NCBI GenBank assembly: GCA_050084985.1
Contig: JBITNC010000001.1
Location: 66,960,001-67,024,000 of the forward strand
Reading direction: 5' to 3'
Origin: Nageia nagi
Taxonomy: Eukaryota; Pinophyta
Length of the DNA stretch: 64,000 nt
Shown here: positions 35,973 through 47,731 of the stretch, piece by piece
Layout of the letters: each line of letters begins with the position of its first letter
Numbering within the stretch: position 1 is the first letter of the stretch
Program-made: the position numbers and the translations under genes
The notes under the pieces: model-generated
The model's input: the letters and a program-made list of their open reading frames with translations, nothing else
Told to the model about the DNA's origin: nothing
Database searches by the model: none

Positions 35973-37812
35973 TGTTGTACTTCGAGTGACACTGAGAGGG
36001 GGGTGAATCAGTGTATATAAAAATAATCACTATCCAATCTTCTTAAATAAATACAGATTAAAAGCCAGAGAAAAAATGAGCAAGCACACCAGTACATCAC
36101 ACAACACCAGATGTAACGAGGTTCACCAGATTGGCTACATCCCCGAAAATGACTGCTTGGACACCAATCCAAATCCAGCCATTAAAGAAAGCTTACAGAT
36201 TCATAGCACCAACTGTGAAGGGTAGCACCAACTACCACTTTGAGAATAGCAGCACCTACTGCTTGGAGCACCAACTTCATCTCTCAAATTCACAGCACCA
36301 ACTGTGAAGGGTAGCACCAACTACCACTTTAGAAATAGCAGCACCTACTGCTTGGAGCACCAACTCCAGCTATCAAGCACCAACTTGATACAACATTCAA
36401 AAGGGATGATAGAATATAGTTCTAGAAGACCCTCAATGGTCTAGCTCATAGTTAAACAATCACTATCCAATCTGTATCTTCGTTTGCTCTCTTCACATGC
36501 TCCTGATACTCCCCTCTTCCACGCTATTACCTCCTCTCTCGCACTTCTCTACACGCACATCTCATTGCACTCTCTTGCCTCCACTCCAACACTTGACTAT
36601 ACACACATCTCTCTTGTTTTTGTGCAATCACCACTTCTACTCTTCTCAAGCTGTGCACTCACAACTACCACTCTCCTTGAGCTGTACAATCATAACTTCC
36701 ACTCTCCTCGAGCTGTGCACTCATAACTTCCACTCTTCTCAAGCTGTGCACTCACAACTACCACTCTCCTCGAGCTGTGCAATCATAACTTCCACTCTCC
36801 TCGAGTTGTACACTCACAACTTCCACTCTCCTCGAGCTGTGCAATCATAACTTCCACTCTCCTCGAGTTGTACACTCACAACTACCACTTCATTCACTTC
36901 ATTCACTTCATTCCTGTAATTAACCGTTACACATCAAGAAACTGTTCCTATCATTACACGTTATCAAAAACAAACTGAAAAGGAATCCTTGTTTGTAACT
37001 GATTCTGTACCAAAAGGGAGTTCACTATCTGAGTCTGCAACTGCTGTAACTGACGAACGCTCCTATTGCTCAAACAGAGTTGTTTAGACAAGTATGCCTC
37101 TTTCTCCACTGATTTCGGAGATTTTACAGTATCTGATTATTTCTGATAATTTCGGACTCTTTTCTTCTTCATAATGGTATTTCTGATAATTTCAGACTCT
37201 TTGTCTCGCTTACCAGATGTTTATTGTATACATCGTGATGTCATCATCTCCGGACTCCAGAAGTAGAGTAAAACGCTTCCCGCATGATGTCATCATCTCC
37301 AAACCTTTATCTTCGGTCTTTTATCTCTGGAATTTTATCTCCGGACTTTTACCTCCGAACTTTTCAACACCTACACCATGATGTCATCATCTCCGGACCT
37401 TTATCTTCGATCTTTTATCTCTGGAATTTTATCTCCGAACTTTTATCTCCGGACTTTTATCTCTGGACTTTTATCTCCGGACTTTTCAACACCTACACCA
37501 TGATGTCATCATCTCCGAAACCCGGTTCTATTCACAAATGTGAACATCGTTCTCCCCGTGACATCATCTCTTACTTTCAAAATGTTTTACTCGCTGGCTC
37601 CGGCTCTTTGATCGCTCCTTGCTGACCTCATCACTTCCGGACTCCGGTTTTGAGTGAAGGCCCAAAATCGCTGACATCATCTCTTCCGAAACGCCTTGTT
37701 TACTAACCCCGGCTTTACCAAAATCACGTGTTGACAATATTACAATTACTCATCACCTCCGGAACCCGATCAAAACCTTGTTGACAACAATTACAATCAC
37801 ACATGCTCAACA
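35973..37812 (-). repeat. C1 3' LTR
   Basis: 1840 bp; on the minus strand it starts TGTTGAGCATG and ends AAGTACAACA. It contains three internal tandem arrays: an 89-bp duplicate (about 36202-36380), a 31-bp unit repeated about eight times (36651-36891) with CTCGAG cores, and a run of tttatctccggac-type units (about 37300-37480). Open frames on its plus strand (such as 36497-36850) are by-products of the 31-bp array. Confidence 0.9.
36651..36891. repeat. 31-bp tandem array in C1 LTR
   Basis: About eight units of ctgtgcaatcataacttcc plus actctcctcgag; most contain the palindrome CTCGAG. The same array occurs in the other LTR at about 43840-44080, with slightly different unit variants. Confidence 0.85.
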
Positions 37813-37824
37813 ATCTCCCCCTTT
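37813..37824 (-). other. C1 polypurine tract
   Basis: The minus strand reads AAAGGGGGAGAT directly before the 3' LTR start TGTTGAG. Similar GGGGGAG motifs recur at about 37852-37862, 37893-37903 and 37988-37998. Confidence 0.8.
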
Positions 37825-38019
37825 GGAATTGTTGGCAACACCGGGACTTTTCTCTCTCCCCCTTTGTCAACAATAACAAAGGGCATTTACAGACTCCCCC
37901 TGAGTCCATACATGACATTCTCAGGAAATCAGTAGTATGCACACAAAAACAAGATACACAGAAGCAATATAGGAAGGAAAAATAAACACTCCCCCTGAGA
38001 ATGTGACATCCAGAACTAG

Positions 38020-38304
38020 CTAATGCTTGGGAAAGACAACAACTCCTAGCTTGTTTCGAAGATATTCGAAGACGTCTTTGGGCAAAGGCTTTGTAAATAT
38101 GTCTGCTACTTGCTCTGTGGTTGGAACGAAATCCAATTGTACTTCTCCTTGTGCCACGCTTTCTTTTAGAAAGTGATATCTGATTGCAATATGCTTTGTT
38201 CGTGAGTGCATAACAGGATTTTTTGATATATTGATTGCACTTGTGTTATCACATAGAACTAATATGGGCTCGTTAATCTCTATACCAAAATATTTTAGCA
38301 TCTA
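38020..38304 (-). pseudogene. C1 RNase H, C-terminal part
   Basis: 93 codons from MLKYFGIEINEP to the stop. It carries the copia RNase H end: LCDNTSAINISKNPVMHSRT, then KHI-IRYHF, then ADIFTKPL near the C-terminus. It is cut from the rest of pol only by the in-frame TAG at 38302-38304, in the place of a CAG glutamine in relatives. RNase H removes RNA from the RNA-DNA hybrid during reverse transcription. Confidence 0.85.
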
Positions 38305-38955
38305 TTTTATCCATAGAATCTGTGTGCAGCAAGAAGTTGCTACTATATACTCTGCTTCTGCTGTAGATAGGGATATTGAGTCTTGCTTTTTACTGTGCCA
38401 GCTAACAAGATTATTACCCAAATAAAATGCTCCTCCACTAGTGCTCTTCCTATCATCCACGCATCCTACCCAGTCTACATCTGAAAAGGCACTAAGTGTA
38501 AGGTCCTTTCCTCTAGGATACCATAAGCCATATTCTACTATACCTTTGAGATATCTAAAGATTCTTTTTACTGTAGTAACATGTGTTTCTTTGGGATTTG
38601 CTTGAAATCGAGCAACCATACATACTGCTTGACGAATATCTGGTCTAGTAGCTGTCAAATATAATAAACTTCCAATCATTGACCTGTATTGTGTTTGATC
38701 TACTGTTGGTGCTTTATCATCCTTGCTTAATTTGCAGTCTGTCGTCATAGGGGTGCTCACAGGTTTACAGTCTTCCATGGTAAACTTTTTTAGCATCTCC
38801 TTAACATACTTGATTTGATAAATGAACATGCCATTCTTCAACTGATTGATTTGCAAACCAAGAAAAAATGCAAGCTCACCTATCATAGACATCTCGAATT
38901 TCTGTTTGCATGTCGTCAGCAAGATTTTTACATAGCTCATTCTTGCTTCCTCCAA
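38302..38955 (-). pseudogene. C1 reverse transcriptase C-terminus and RNase H N-terminus
   Basis: Carries [32 protein letters not shown] (end of reverse transcriptase), then LSAFSDVDWVGCVDDRKSTS and LSTAEAEYIVA (RNase H catalytic region). Its upstream overlap with the main pol frame (38876-38955) marks a one-base frameshift at an A/T run near 38896-38904. The true protein has no start here; the first ATG is incidental. Confidence 0.9.
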
Positions 38956-41140
38956 AAATTATATCATCTACATAGACAACAATAATTAGCTGATTTTCCT
39001 TTTCTGATTTAATGTATAAATTGCTATCCACCATTCCTTTTCTAAAGCCTTGCTGCTGAAGATATGTATCAAGTCTAGAGTACCATGCTCGAGGTGCCTG
39101 TTTTAAACCATACAGAGCCTTCTTTAATTTGCATACCAGATTAGGATTCTCTCCCAATTGGAAACCATCTAGCTGTTCAATATAAACTTCTTCCTCAATT
39201 TTGCCATTTAGAAAGGTTGATTTTACATCCATTTGATAAACTGTGAAGTCTTTATACACTGCAAAAGCTAAAAACATGTGAATAGCTTCTAATCTGGCCA
39301 CAGGTGCAAAAGTTTCTTCAAAATCAATTCCTTCAACTTGAGCATATCCCTTGCAGACAAGTCTAGCTTTATTTCGAACCACTATCCCATCTTCATTCAA
39401 CTTATTGCGAAAAACCCACTTTGTGCCAATCACATTTTTGTTGGCTGGTCTAGGAACGAGTTCCCATGTGTCATTCTTTTCAATTTGAGTGAGTTCTTCC
39501 TCCATTGCTTTCATCCAGCTTTTATCTTGGCTAGCTTCTGAGATATTTTTAGGTTCTATATTGGATAGTAGAGAATAGGTGCTTGAAACCCCTCTGCGAG
39601 TTTGGATGCCTATATGAAACTCACCAATGATTTGCTTTTGTGGATGATCCTTGTGCCATCTTTTTGGTGGAGTTTTTGAATTTTCATCTTCTTCCGCCTC
39701 ACTTTCTGAAACACTGTTTGGGTTACTTGGCGAGTTTGAATCTTCTGGTTTCTTCACTTGTGATTGCTGTACAGGAGGCTTAGATTTGTTTTTATTCTTT
39801 TCGTCTTCTTCAACTGAATCTTGATAGGTAGGAAGATCATCATCATCATTTCTCCTGGGAAGATCTCTTTGCTCATCAACACGAACATCAGCACTATCAA
39901 CGATTGTTTTTGTCCTTTTATTGTAACACCTGTATGCTTTGCTCTTCGAAGAGTAACCAAGAAAGATGCCTTCATCAGATCTATCCTCAAACTTTCCTAA
40001 ATTTTCTTCTATTCTCTTGATATAGCATTTACTGCCAAAGATTTTGAAGTGCCTCACTGTAGCTTTTCTTCCAAACCATAATTCATATGGTGTTCTATCT
40101 TCATGTGGTCGCATCATACATCTATTTTGAATATGCACTGCAGTATGCACTGCTTCTTTCCAGAACCTATCAGCAACCTTGCTTTCTATCAGCATGGTTC
40201 GAGCCATTTCTTGTACTGCTCTATTTTTTCTTTCAACTACTCCATTTTGTTGTGGAGTTCTTGCTGCAGAGAATTGTCTTTTAATTCCGTGTTGTATGCA
40301 AAACTCAGAAAACTCATCAGAAGTGAACTCACCTCCTCTGTCTGAGCGAAGACATTTAATTCTCCTCTCTATCTGATTTTCTACTTGATTTTTAAATGCT
40401 TTGAACAATTCAAATGCTTCAGATTTTTGTTTCAAAAATTGCACCCAAGTCATTCTTGAATAATCATCTATGAACAGAATAAAATACTTATCTCCATTGA
40501 CGCTTTGTGTTCGCATTGGTCCGCATAGGTCGGTGTGTATGATTTCCAATGGTCTGCTGGTGTGATATTCTTTCACTTTGAACTTTTCTCGAGTTTGCTT
40601 TCCCCTTTGGCATGAATCACAAATATCATTTGCTGGTTTGCTGATACTGGGCATATCTCTTACTGCTCTTTTTGAGCAAATGTTCATCAAGTTTTTAAAA
40701 CAGATGTGTCCCAATCTCTTATGCCATAGCCAATCATCACTCTCCTTGCCTAGAAGACATGATCCCTCTGAAATATTTGATAAGGTGTATAAATTGCCAC
40801 AGGTTCTTGTACCAACTGCTACAAGTCTACCACTATTTGCCCTTCGGATCTCACAGCCATGCTTTTTGAAAATTACATCATGTCCTTTGTCACATATTTG
40901 ACTGACGCTCAACAAATTATGCTTCAGTCCCACAACAAATAATACCTCTTCGGATCTGATGTTTCCATCATTTATTTTGACTGTCCCTTTGCCGATAATC
41001 TGTGCGCCATCATTGTTTCCAAATCTTACTGACCCACCTTCATATTCCTGTAGTTTTTGAAATTTCTTCTTGTCACCTGTCATGTGACTTGAGCATCCGC
41101 TGTCTAATATCCATGGTGATGGTTTGTCTTGAGCTTTTAA
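38876..41140 (-). pseudogene. C1 pol: protease, integrase, reverse transcriptase
   Basis: 735 open codons from 41083, preceded by the protease active site [14 protein letters not shown] at about 41120-41075. In order: gag-pre-integrase with LWHKRLGH...CDSCQRGK (an HHCC zinc site, about residues 118-165); integrase core with [17 protein letters not shown] and [11 protein letters not shown], so all of D, D and E are present; then a variable acidic linker; reverse transcriptase with [35 protein letters not shown] and the catalytic [10 protein letters not shown]. It ends at the frameshift near 38900. The enzymes together copy the RNA and insert the DNA. This is the best-preserved pol in the window. 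Confidence 0.95.
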
Positions 41141-43095
41141 TGCTGTTTGAACGATTAAAGACTCTTTATCCTCTCTGAGTTTCTCCTTTTCTTTCTAGAC
41201 TTGTTTTACTTTTATTTCAGCTTCTTGTTTTTTATTATTCTTTTCTTCTTGCTGTGGATGACTGCTCTGAAACTATTTATTCTGTCTTATGGAAGGAAAT
41301 TGTCTCGGTGGAAAGAACCTTATGCCATGATTATTTCTGCAGAATCGGGCAATGTGTCCATATTCATGACAGTTGTAACACTCAACAGGATACTCCATTA
41401 GTGGGCCAAATGCATTCCTAGCAACAAAGGTTCTTGGAGTGATATTATACTTACATTCAGAAATTTTGTGTCCATACGCATTGCATTTGAAACAGTATCC
41501 ATTGAAGGGATGGATGTATCTGTTATATTGCTGAGTGCTTCTTGGTCTTGCATAGGTCTTCTTCTGGAATGCACTTGAGTGAAGTCATCATCCTCCAGTC
41601 CTGAGCTATCTTCCTTCTTCTTGGTTTCTTTTGTGTTTTCCCTTTTTATGTCATTGGAAGATTGTCCTTGTTCATATCCCAGACCAGATTTATCAGAAAA
41701 CATTCTTTGACTGTTAATGATTTCACTGAGTTTAGTCGACCTTCCTTCTAGATATTCAAAAGAGCTGATTTTCTTGGTGACTTCCTCTAGTTGCATATGT
41801 AGCCCAGTTATTTCCTCTTCAAGCTTACTGCAATTTTGAACTTTCACAAGAAGCTGTTCCTCCAAACTCTCATTTATCCTCTTAGATTCTTCCACTTCTA
41901 TTTTTAAGGTTTCTATAATATTATTTGCATCATCAAACCTTTTTGAGAGTTTCTTATTTTTCTTTACTTCTTTATTCAGTTCATTCAATGCTGTTATTAG
42001 TTCTTCTTCAAGATCAATCTCAATCTCACAGCCATTTTCTTCATCTGTCTCTTCCTTTTTATGTTCTTGGGCATTTTGATTATCTTCATTCAGTTTCTCT
42101 TCAAATGCCATAAATAATGCTTCATTGTATTCTTTTTCTGATTCATTACTGGAATCATCATCAGTGGAGCCTTTATTTCTGGATATGAAGCTCTGTCTAA
42201 TTGACCTTCTATTTCGAGCATGAGATTTCATTTTGTGGTTTTTCTCAAAATATGATTCTTGATCATCTTTATCAGTTTTTCTATATGGACATTTTGAAAT
42301 GAAATGACCAATACCACCACAGTTAAAACATTTAAACGGTAGCTTGCCTTCATATTTACCTTTTCCCCTTTTTAGCTTTCTAACAAAATTTGCTTCTGCT
42401 CCATCAGATTGTTCCTCATCGTCAGAATCTATTTTGGCTTTGGTACTGTTATTGGCTTTAAACGTTGCTTCCTTTTCTGAATGTTTTGCTTTTCCGATCC
42501 TCATTTCATAAGCAGTCAACGATCCATGCATTTCATCCATGCTGAAATTTTTCAAATCTTTTGCTTCTTCAATAGCAGACACCTTTGAATCAAACCGAGA
42601 TGTGAGAGATCGCAGTACCTTTTTCACGATGACATGATCTTCGATTTCTTCCCCAAGACCTCTGATTGCATTAGTAATTTCATTTACTCTCAACATGTAT
42701 GCTTCGATGGTTTCATCTTCATTCATCTTTAGAACTTCGAATTGAGCTCTATGAGTTTGGAGTTTTGCTTCCTTGACTTTATCATCTCCTTCATGAATGC
42801 TCTTCAATTTATTCCATATTTCTTTTGCTGATTTGCATGCCATAACTTTCACCAGTTCACTGTCCACAAGACCGCACATTAGAGCATTTCTTGCTTTTGC
42901 ATCATATTCAAATGCCTTTCTTTCTGCTTCATCTGATGGACCTGTAGGGGGAGGAGTGTAACCCCTTTTTACAGCATCCCATGTACCAAAACCCAATGCA
43001 CTGAGATAAGTCTTCATTCAAATTTTCCAGAAACCATAATTGTTTCCATCAAAGAGAGGTGCCTTGTTAGATGAGAAACCTTCTCCGCTTGCCAT
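41141..43095 (-). pseudogene. C1 gag
   Basis: The likely start is ATG at 43095 (MASGEGFSSNKAPLFDG..., a DUF4219-like N-terminus), broken by TGA at 43018-43020. The frame then runs 539 codons from 43017. Visible parts: UBN2-like capsid (KARNALMCGLVDSELVKVM, SAKEIWNKLKSIHEGDD, LRSLTSRFD); a zinc knuckle CFNCGGIGHFISKC at about residue 229; a long charged coiled-coil stretch (residues 330-450). A frameshift near 41560-41610 hides two further knuckles, CFKCNAYGHKISEC (about 41490) and CYNCHEYGHIARFC (about 41370). Two TAG stops (41273-41275, 41195-41197) sit in the gag-protease linker. Gag forms the virus-like particle that packages element RNA. Confidence 0.9.
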
Positions 43096-43145
43096 AGTGC
43101 CACTACCCAGATCTCCTTAGCTGTTATAGCCTAAGTAGGAACCTT

Positions 43146-43157
43146 GCTCTGATACCA
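43146..43157 (-). other. C1 primer binding site
   Basis: The minus strand reads TGGTATCAGAGC, a perfect match to the initiator tRNA-Met primer site, two bases from the 5' LTR end. Confidence 0.95.
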
Positions 43158-43159
43158 AT

Positions 43160-44978
43160 TGTTGTACTTCGAGTGACACTGAGAGGGGGGGGTGAATCAG
43201 TGTATATAAAAATAATCACTATCCAATCTTCTTAAATAAAGACAGATTAAAAGCCAGAGAAAAAATGAGCAAGCACACCAGTACATCACACAACACCAGA
43301 TGTAACGAGGTTCACCAGATTGGCTACATCCCCGAAAATGACTGCTTGGACACCAATCCAAATCCAGCCATTAAAGAAAGCTTACAGATTCATAGCACCA
43401 ACTGTGAAGGGTAGCACCAACTACCACTTTGAGAATAGCAGCACCTACTGCTTGGAGCACCAACTTCAGCTCTCAAATTCACAGCACCAACTGTGAAGGG
43501 TAGCACCAACTACCACTTTAGAAATAGCAGCACCTACTACTTGGAGCACCAACTCCAGCTATCAAGCACCAACTTGATACAACATTCAAAAGGGATGACA
43601 GAATACAGTTCTAGAAGACCCTCAATGGTCTAGCTCATAGTTAAACAATCACTATCCAATCTATATCTTCGTTTGCTCTCTTCACATGCTCCTGATACTC
43701 CCCTCTTCCACGCTATTACCTCCTCTCTCGCACTTCTCTACACGCACATCTCATTGCACTCTCTTGCCTCCACTCCAACACTTGACTATACACACATCTC
43801 TCTTGTTTTTGTGCAATCACCACTTCTACTCTTCTCAAGCTGTGCACTCACAACTACCACTCTCCTCGAGCTGTGCAATCATAACTTCCACTCTCCTTGA
43901 GCTATGCACTCATAACTTCCACTCTTCTCAAGTTGTGCACTCACAACTACCACTCTCCTCGAGCTGTGCAATCATAACTTCCACTCTCCTCGAGCTGTAC
44001 ACTCACAACTTCCACTCTCCTCGAGCTGTGCAATCATAACTTCCACTCTCCTCGAGTTGTACACTCACAACTACCACTTCATTCACTTCATTCCTGTAAT
44101 TAACCGTTACACATCAAGAAACTATTCCTATCATTACACGTTATCAAAAACAAACTGAAAAGGAATCCTTGTTTGTAACTGATTCTGTACCAAAAGGGAG
44201 TTCACTATCTGAGTCTGCAACTGCTGTAACTGACGAACGCTCCTATTGCTCAAATAGAGTTATTTAGACAAGTATGCCTCTTTCTCCACTGATTTCGGAG
44301 ATTTGATAGTATCTGATTATTTCTGATAATTCTGGACTCTTTTCTTCTTCATAATGGTATTTTTGATAATTCCGGACTCTTTGTCTCGCTTACCGGATGT
44401 TTATTGTATACATCGTGATGTCATCATCTCCGAACTCCGGAAGTAGAGTAAAATGCTTCCCGCATGATGTCATCATCTCCGAACCTTTATCTTCGGTCTT
44501 TTATCTCCGGAATTTTATCTCCGGACTTTTACCTCCAGACTTTTCAACACCTACACCATGATGTCATCATCTCCAGACCTTTATCTTCGGTCTTTTATCT
44601 CCGAAATTTTATCTCCGGACTTTTATCTCCGGACTTTTATCTCCGGACTTTTCAACACCTACACCATGATGTCATCATCTCCGAAACCCGGTTCTATTCA
44701 CAAATGTGAACATCGTTCTCCCCGTGACATCATCTCTTGCTTCCGAAATGTTTTACTCGCTGGCTCCAGCTCTTTGATCGCTCCTTGCTGACCTCATCAC
44801 TTCCGGACTCTGGTTTTGAGTGAAGGCCCGAAATCGCTGACGTCATCTCTTCCAGAACGCTTTGTTTACTAACCCCGGCTTTACCAAAATCACGTGTTGA
44901 CAATATTACAATTACTCATCACCTTCGGAACCCGATCAAAACCTTGTTGACAACAATTACAATCACACATGCTCAACA
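43160..44978 (-). repeat. C1 5' LTR
   Basis: 1819 bp, nearly identical to 35973-37812. The length difference comes from an extra attcacttc-type unit and small indels in the tandem arrays. Confidence 0.95.
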
Positions 44979-44983
44979 TGGTA

Positions 44984-45640
44984 TCATATCAATAATATAT
45001 ATGATCAATAAAACTCCATCTTTTAGCATCAAAAAAGTCCAAAAGAGTGAACATATATGTCCTATAATGATGTTTATAATTACAACCCTCAAAATAGTCT
45101 TCATCAGCCACCAAATAGTTCCTAACAACTAACTAATTAACCCTTTGAACAATAAATAATGATAATTCATAATAAATCTGATTAACAATAAATAAATAAA
45201 CCTAATCATTCTTCAAATAGTCTTTAGTAATGGATTCAATACAAAGTTGAATAACATGTAAATTATAGTCATCATAGCCCATAAAAATGTGAAATATATC
45301 ATGAACAATGTGATCAAGATTCTCCAAGCATCAATCCCTACTGTATTTAGTGTAATATCTCCAAAAACCTAGAAAGTAACAATCCCATGAAACCATAAAA
45401 TAATAGTCCAAAGCATTATAGCATCCCTTCCTTCTTTGATCTAAAAGACTGCTTAAGGAAAGGAAGCCAACAAAGTTTATTTTCTATTCTTATATAAACA
45501 TCAACAAATACCATATTATTGTCAAATGTGAAGTAAAATGAAAAGCAACTAAAATAAAATAAAAAAATAGAACCTAATACCTTATTAGAGTTGCAATAGT
45601 GAGTACCATCCATAGTGTAGCCTTAATCTTCATGATATTT
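44984..45640 (-). pseudogene. G2 hydrophobic (membrane-like) coding relic, 5' part
   Basis: From 45425 to 44984 one minus-strand frame with four stops encodes very hydrophobic stretches: AIMLWTIILWFHGIVTF, then ILITLFMIYFTFLWAMMTII, then IWWLMKTILRVVIINIII. A short upstream frame starts at 45633 with MKIKATLWMVLTIATLI, which resembles a signal peptide or membrane segment. C1 interrupts the region; it resumes at 35967. I cannot assign a family. Membrane segments in AT-rich decayed DNA can arise by chance. Confidence 0.35.
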
Positions 45641-45799
45641 GTATCCCAAGAACTTCCCAATTTATCAACAACTAAATATGACCAATATTTATCTTTTTAT
45701 TTCTGATGTCCCAACATGACTCCAAGCTCATTCCCAAGATACCCTCTTGGATAGAACTATTATTCAAATCTTCTTAAAGGATCTTCCTAATAAATTTGT

Positions 45800-47731
45800 T
45801 CCATTCTATGTGAGGTAATTTATGAAAAATTCTCCTTGATCCTTGTCAAAGTGATCTTCATTCCATTTGATTTGAACCTCATCTCCAATTTTTGATAGTT
45901 GGAGTAGATCTCCCCTTAAGAATATAATCATTGAACTCATATATGATGTTCCATCAATAGAATATAAAATGAAGTTTTCCCTCACCATATGGTATTAAAT
46001 CCTCATCCCTAATTTCTTGATAAGTGTATCACAAACTGTGATCACTCCATTGGTGTTGGTAAGTCTACAAATAGTTCTATTGGAAGGTTCTTTCTTGCCA
46101 CAAAGTTCTCATAAATGTATTTGTGGGTTGTCCCATCATTAATCAAGATAAGTACATCTTCTCCCACTAACTTTCCTCATACCTTTATGGTCATAAAGTT
46201 GGAAATTCCTCTAAAAACTATAGCCAATGTTTCATGCTATGAATGTACTTTTCCTTACTTCCTTGAGCTAGAACCTTCAAATTCCAACTTTAAATATCAA
46301 TCATATTCATCTAAAACTACCTTAATCAAATGAAATTATCCTTTTACAAGATAATGGTGGTCCTGTTCCCATGGGATTTTACAATTAAAACATAGATTCT
46401 TCCTCCTTAATTCATTGTGAGTGTACTCATCCAAGGGTTTGGATTTTTATCCTCTCCTAAATTGGGATGAACTCTTCTCTATGCTTGGTCCTCCCTTTGG
46501 AAATGTCCATGACACACTATATCTAGGTGGATGGATGGATCTAGGCCTTCCCATGGATGGCTCAAGTGTTAACACCCTTTTTATAATACCTTGTAAGGAT
46601 GTTGGATAAAAGGCCTTCACCATTCCTCTTAATGGCTCTTCCAATTACTCCATGTAAAGAAAATTTATCCTTTTATCTGAAACACTAGGTACCATCATTA
46701 CAATCTACTAAAATTATACTATGTATGTATCAATCATAACTTTTTTCTTTAGTGTAGCCAAATCTCAAAAGTATTCATCCTCATCTTTATGATTAAATCA
46801 ATCTATGAGCCTTTTGCTAAACTCACTGAATAATCAAATGGAGCCATGGCCTTGGGTGATTAGGTCATAATGCCACCAATCATATGATACCCCCTCCAAA
46901 TGTAGCATGGAAAAATGGACCACATATTTCTCCATCATGGGGTTAAGGGTGAAGTATGTTTGTAATTTTTGTTTCCATTCCCTAGTCATCATCTTCTCTC
47001 CTCCATCATATGTGGGCACATGCATATGACTCAACTTTTGTTGGATATATCTCTTCTTCATCCATTAATTTCCTCCATATGATCAACCATCATCCATCCT
47101 CTTTCCAATGATTCATAAATAACTTTCAAATGAAGCTATATTTTTGAACTCTAGGTTCGAATGTTTGATATGGTAGAAAAATAATTTAACTCCATGAAAT
47201 ACACATAGTTTGACTCATCTTCATATCTCCATTGCTTTGAAATGAACATAGGATTGGGTATCCTAGTTATGGATGGAAATCCTCCTCTTCTTATGGTGTA
47301 TCCAAGGATTTGGATTGTCCATAATGGAATTTATATAAATGTGTGTAACAATTGACTCTCTCTTTCTCTTGAATATCATTATAACCTAGACCTATGCTCA
47401 TTCCTTAATCTATTTCCTTTTTGGATCCCTATCTATTGAGAAATAGTGTCTCTTCCTCTAGATTTCGTGAATGCATTATGAGTTCTTCTCTCCTTGGGCA
47501 TTTCCAAATTCTTCTTTGATACCATTTATGGGTTTTCTTTGGTCACAAAGTTTGTTAGTAGATCAATCAATAAATAAAGGGTTTTCATGCTTTTCCTCAA
47601 TCAAGGCTAGATGACCTCCTCCCATTGGAAGATCTCCTCCTTTATTCAAATAACCCTCTCCTCTCCTTATGCTGCCTTCTACTCTTTTAGGATCTCATCT
47701 CCATCCCAATGTTCACCTCTTTGTTCTTGAC
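45800..47731 (-). pseudogene. G2 gag and retropepsin-like region
   Basis: The best open part (47061-46834) reads LSHMHVPTYDGGEKMMTREW, then VVHFSMLHLEGVSYDWWHYD, the capsid pattern ending in a double tryptophan as in gypsy gag. A stretch near 46400 (LCFNCKIPWEQDHH) is a decayed zinc knuckle. Near 46150-46100, ILINDGTTHKYIYENFV matches the retropepsin active site region (D-S-G-x-T-H normally; here N-D-G). The frame upstream is cut by C2 and resumes at 56718. No reverse transcriptase follows: the next sequence is the hydrophobic relic. Frames further left (45988-45806) were not recognised. Confidence 0.6.

Larger units (their letters stand above)
35973..44978 (-). mobile_element. Ty1/copia element C1, nearly complete
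   Basis: LTRs at 35973-37812 (3') and 43160-44978 (5'); target duplication tggta at 35968-35972 and 44979-44983; a perfect primer site and polypurine tract are present. The coding order on the minus strand is gag, protease, integrase, reverse transcriptase, RNase H, the copia order. The two LTRs look about 2 percent different by eye, making it the youngest element in the window. It is disabled by a few lesions: TGA at 43018-43020, a frameshift near 41560-41610, TAG at 41273-41275 and 41195-41197, a 1-base shift near 38896-38904 and TAG at 38302-38304. Lineage is probably Tork or SIRE-like. No env-like ORF follows RNase H. Confidence 0.95.

Noticed and set aside
36484-36850. Plus-strand open frames of 80 and 117 codons in the C1 LTR (and copies at 43673-44039)
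   Set aside because: Translation of the 31-bp tandem array, antisense to the element's transcription, with no conserved motif.
39338-40901. Several plus-strand open frames of 62 to 107 codons
   Set aside because: They lie antisense to the intact C1 pol frame and have no independent support.
45449-45580. A GT-AG intron joining the signal-like MKIKATLWMVL start to the hydrophobic frame in G2
   Set aside because: Splice motifs exist, but the resulting phase leads into a different frame from the hydrophobic one, so the join is not supported.
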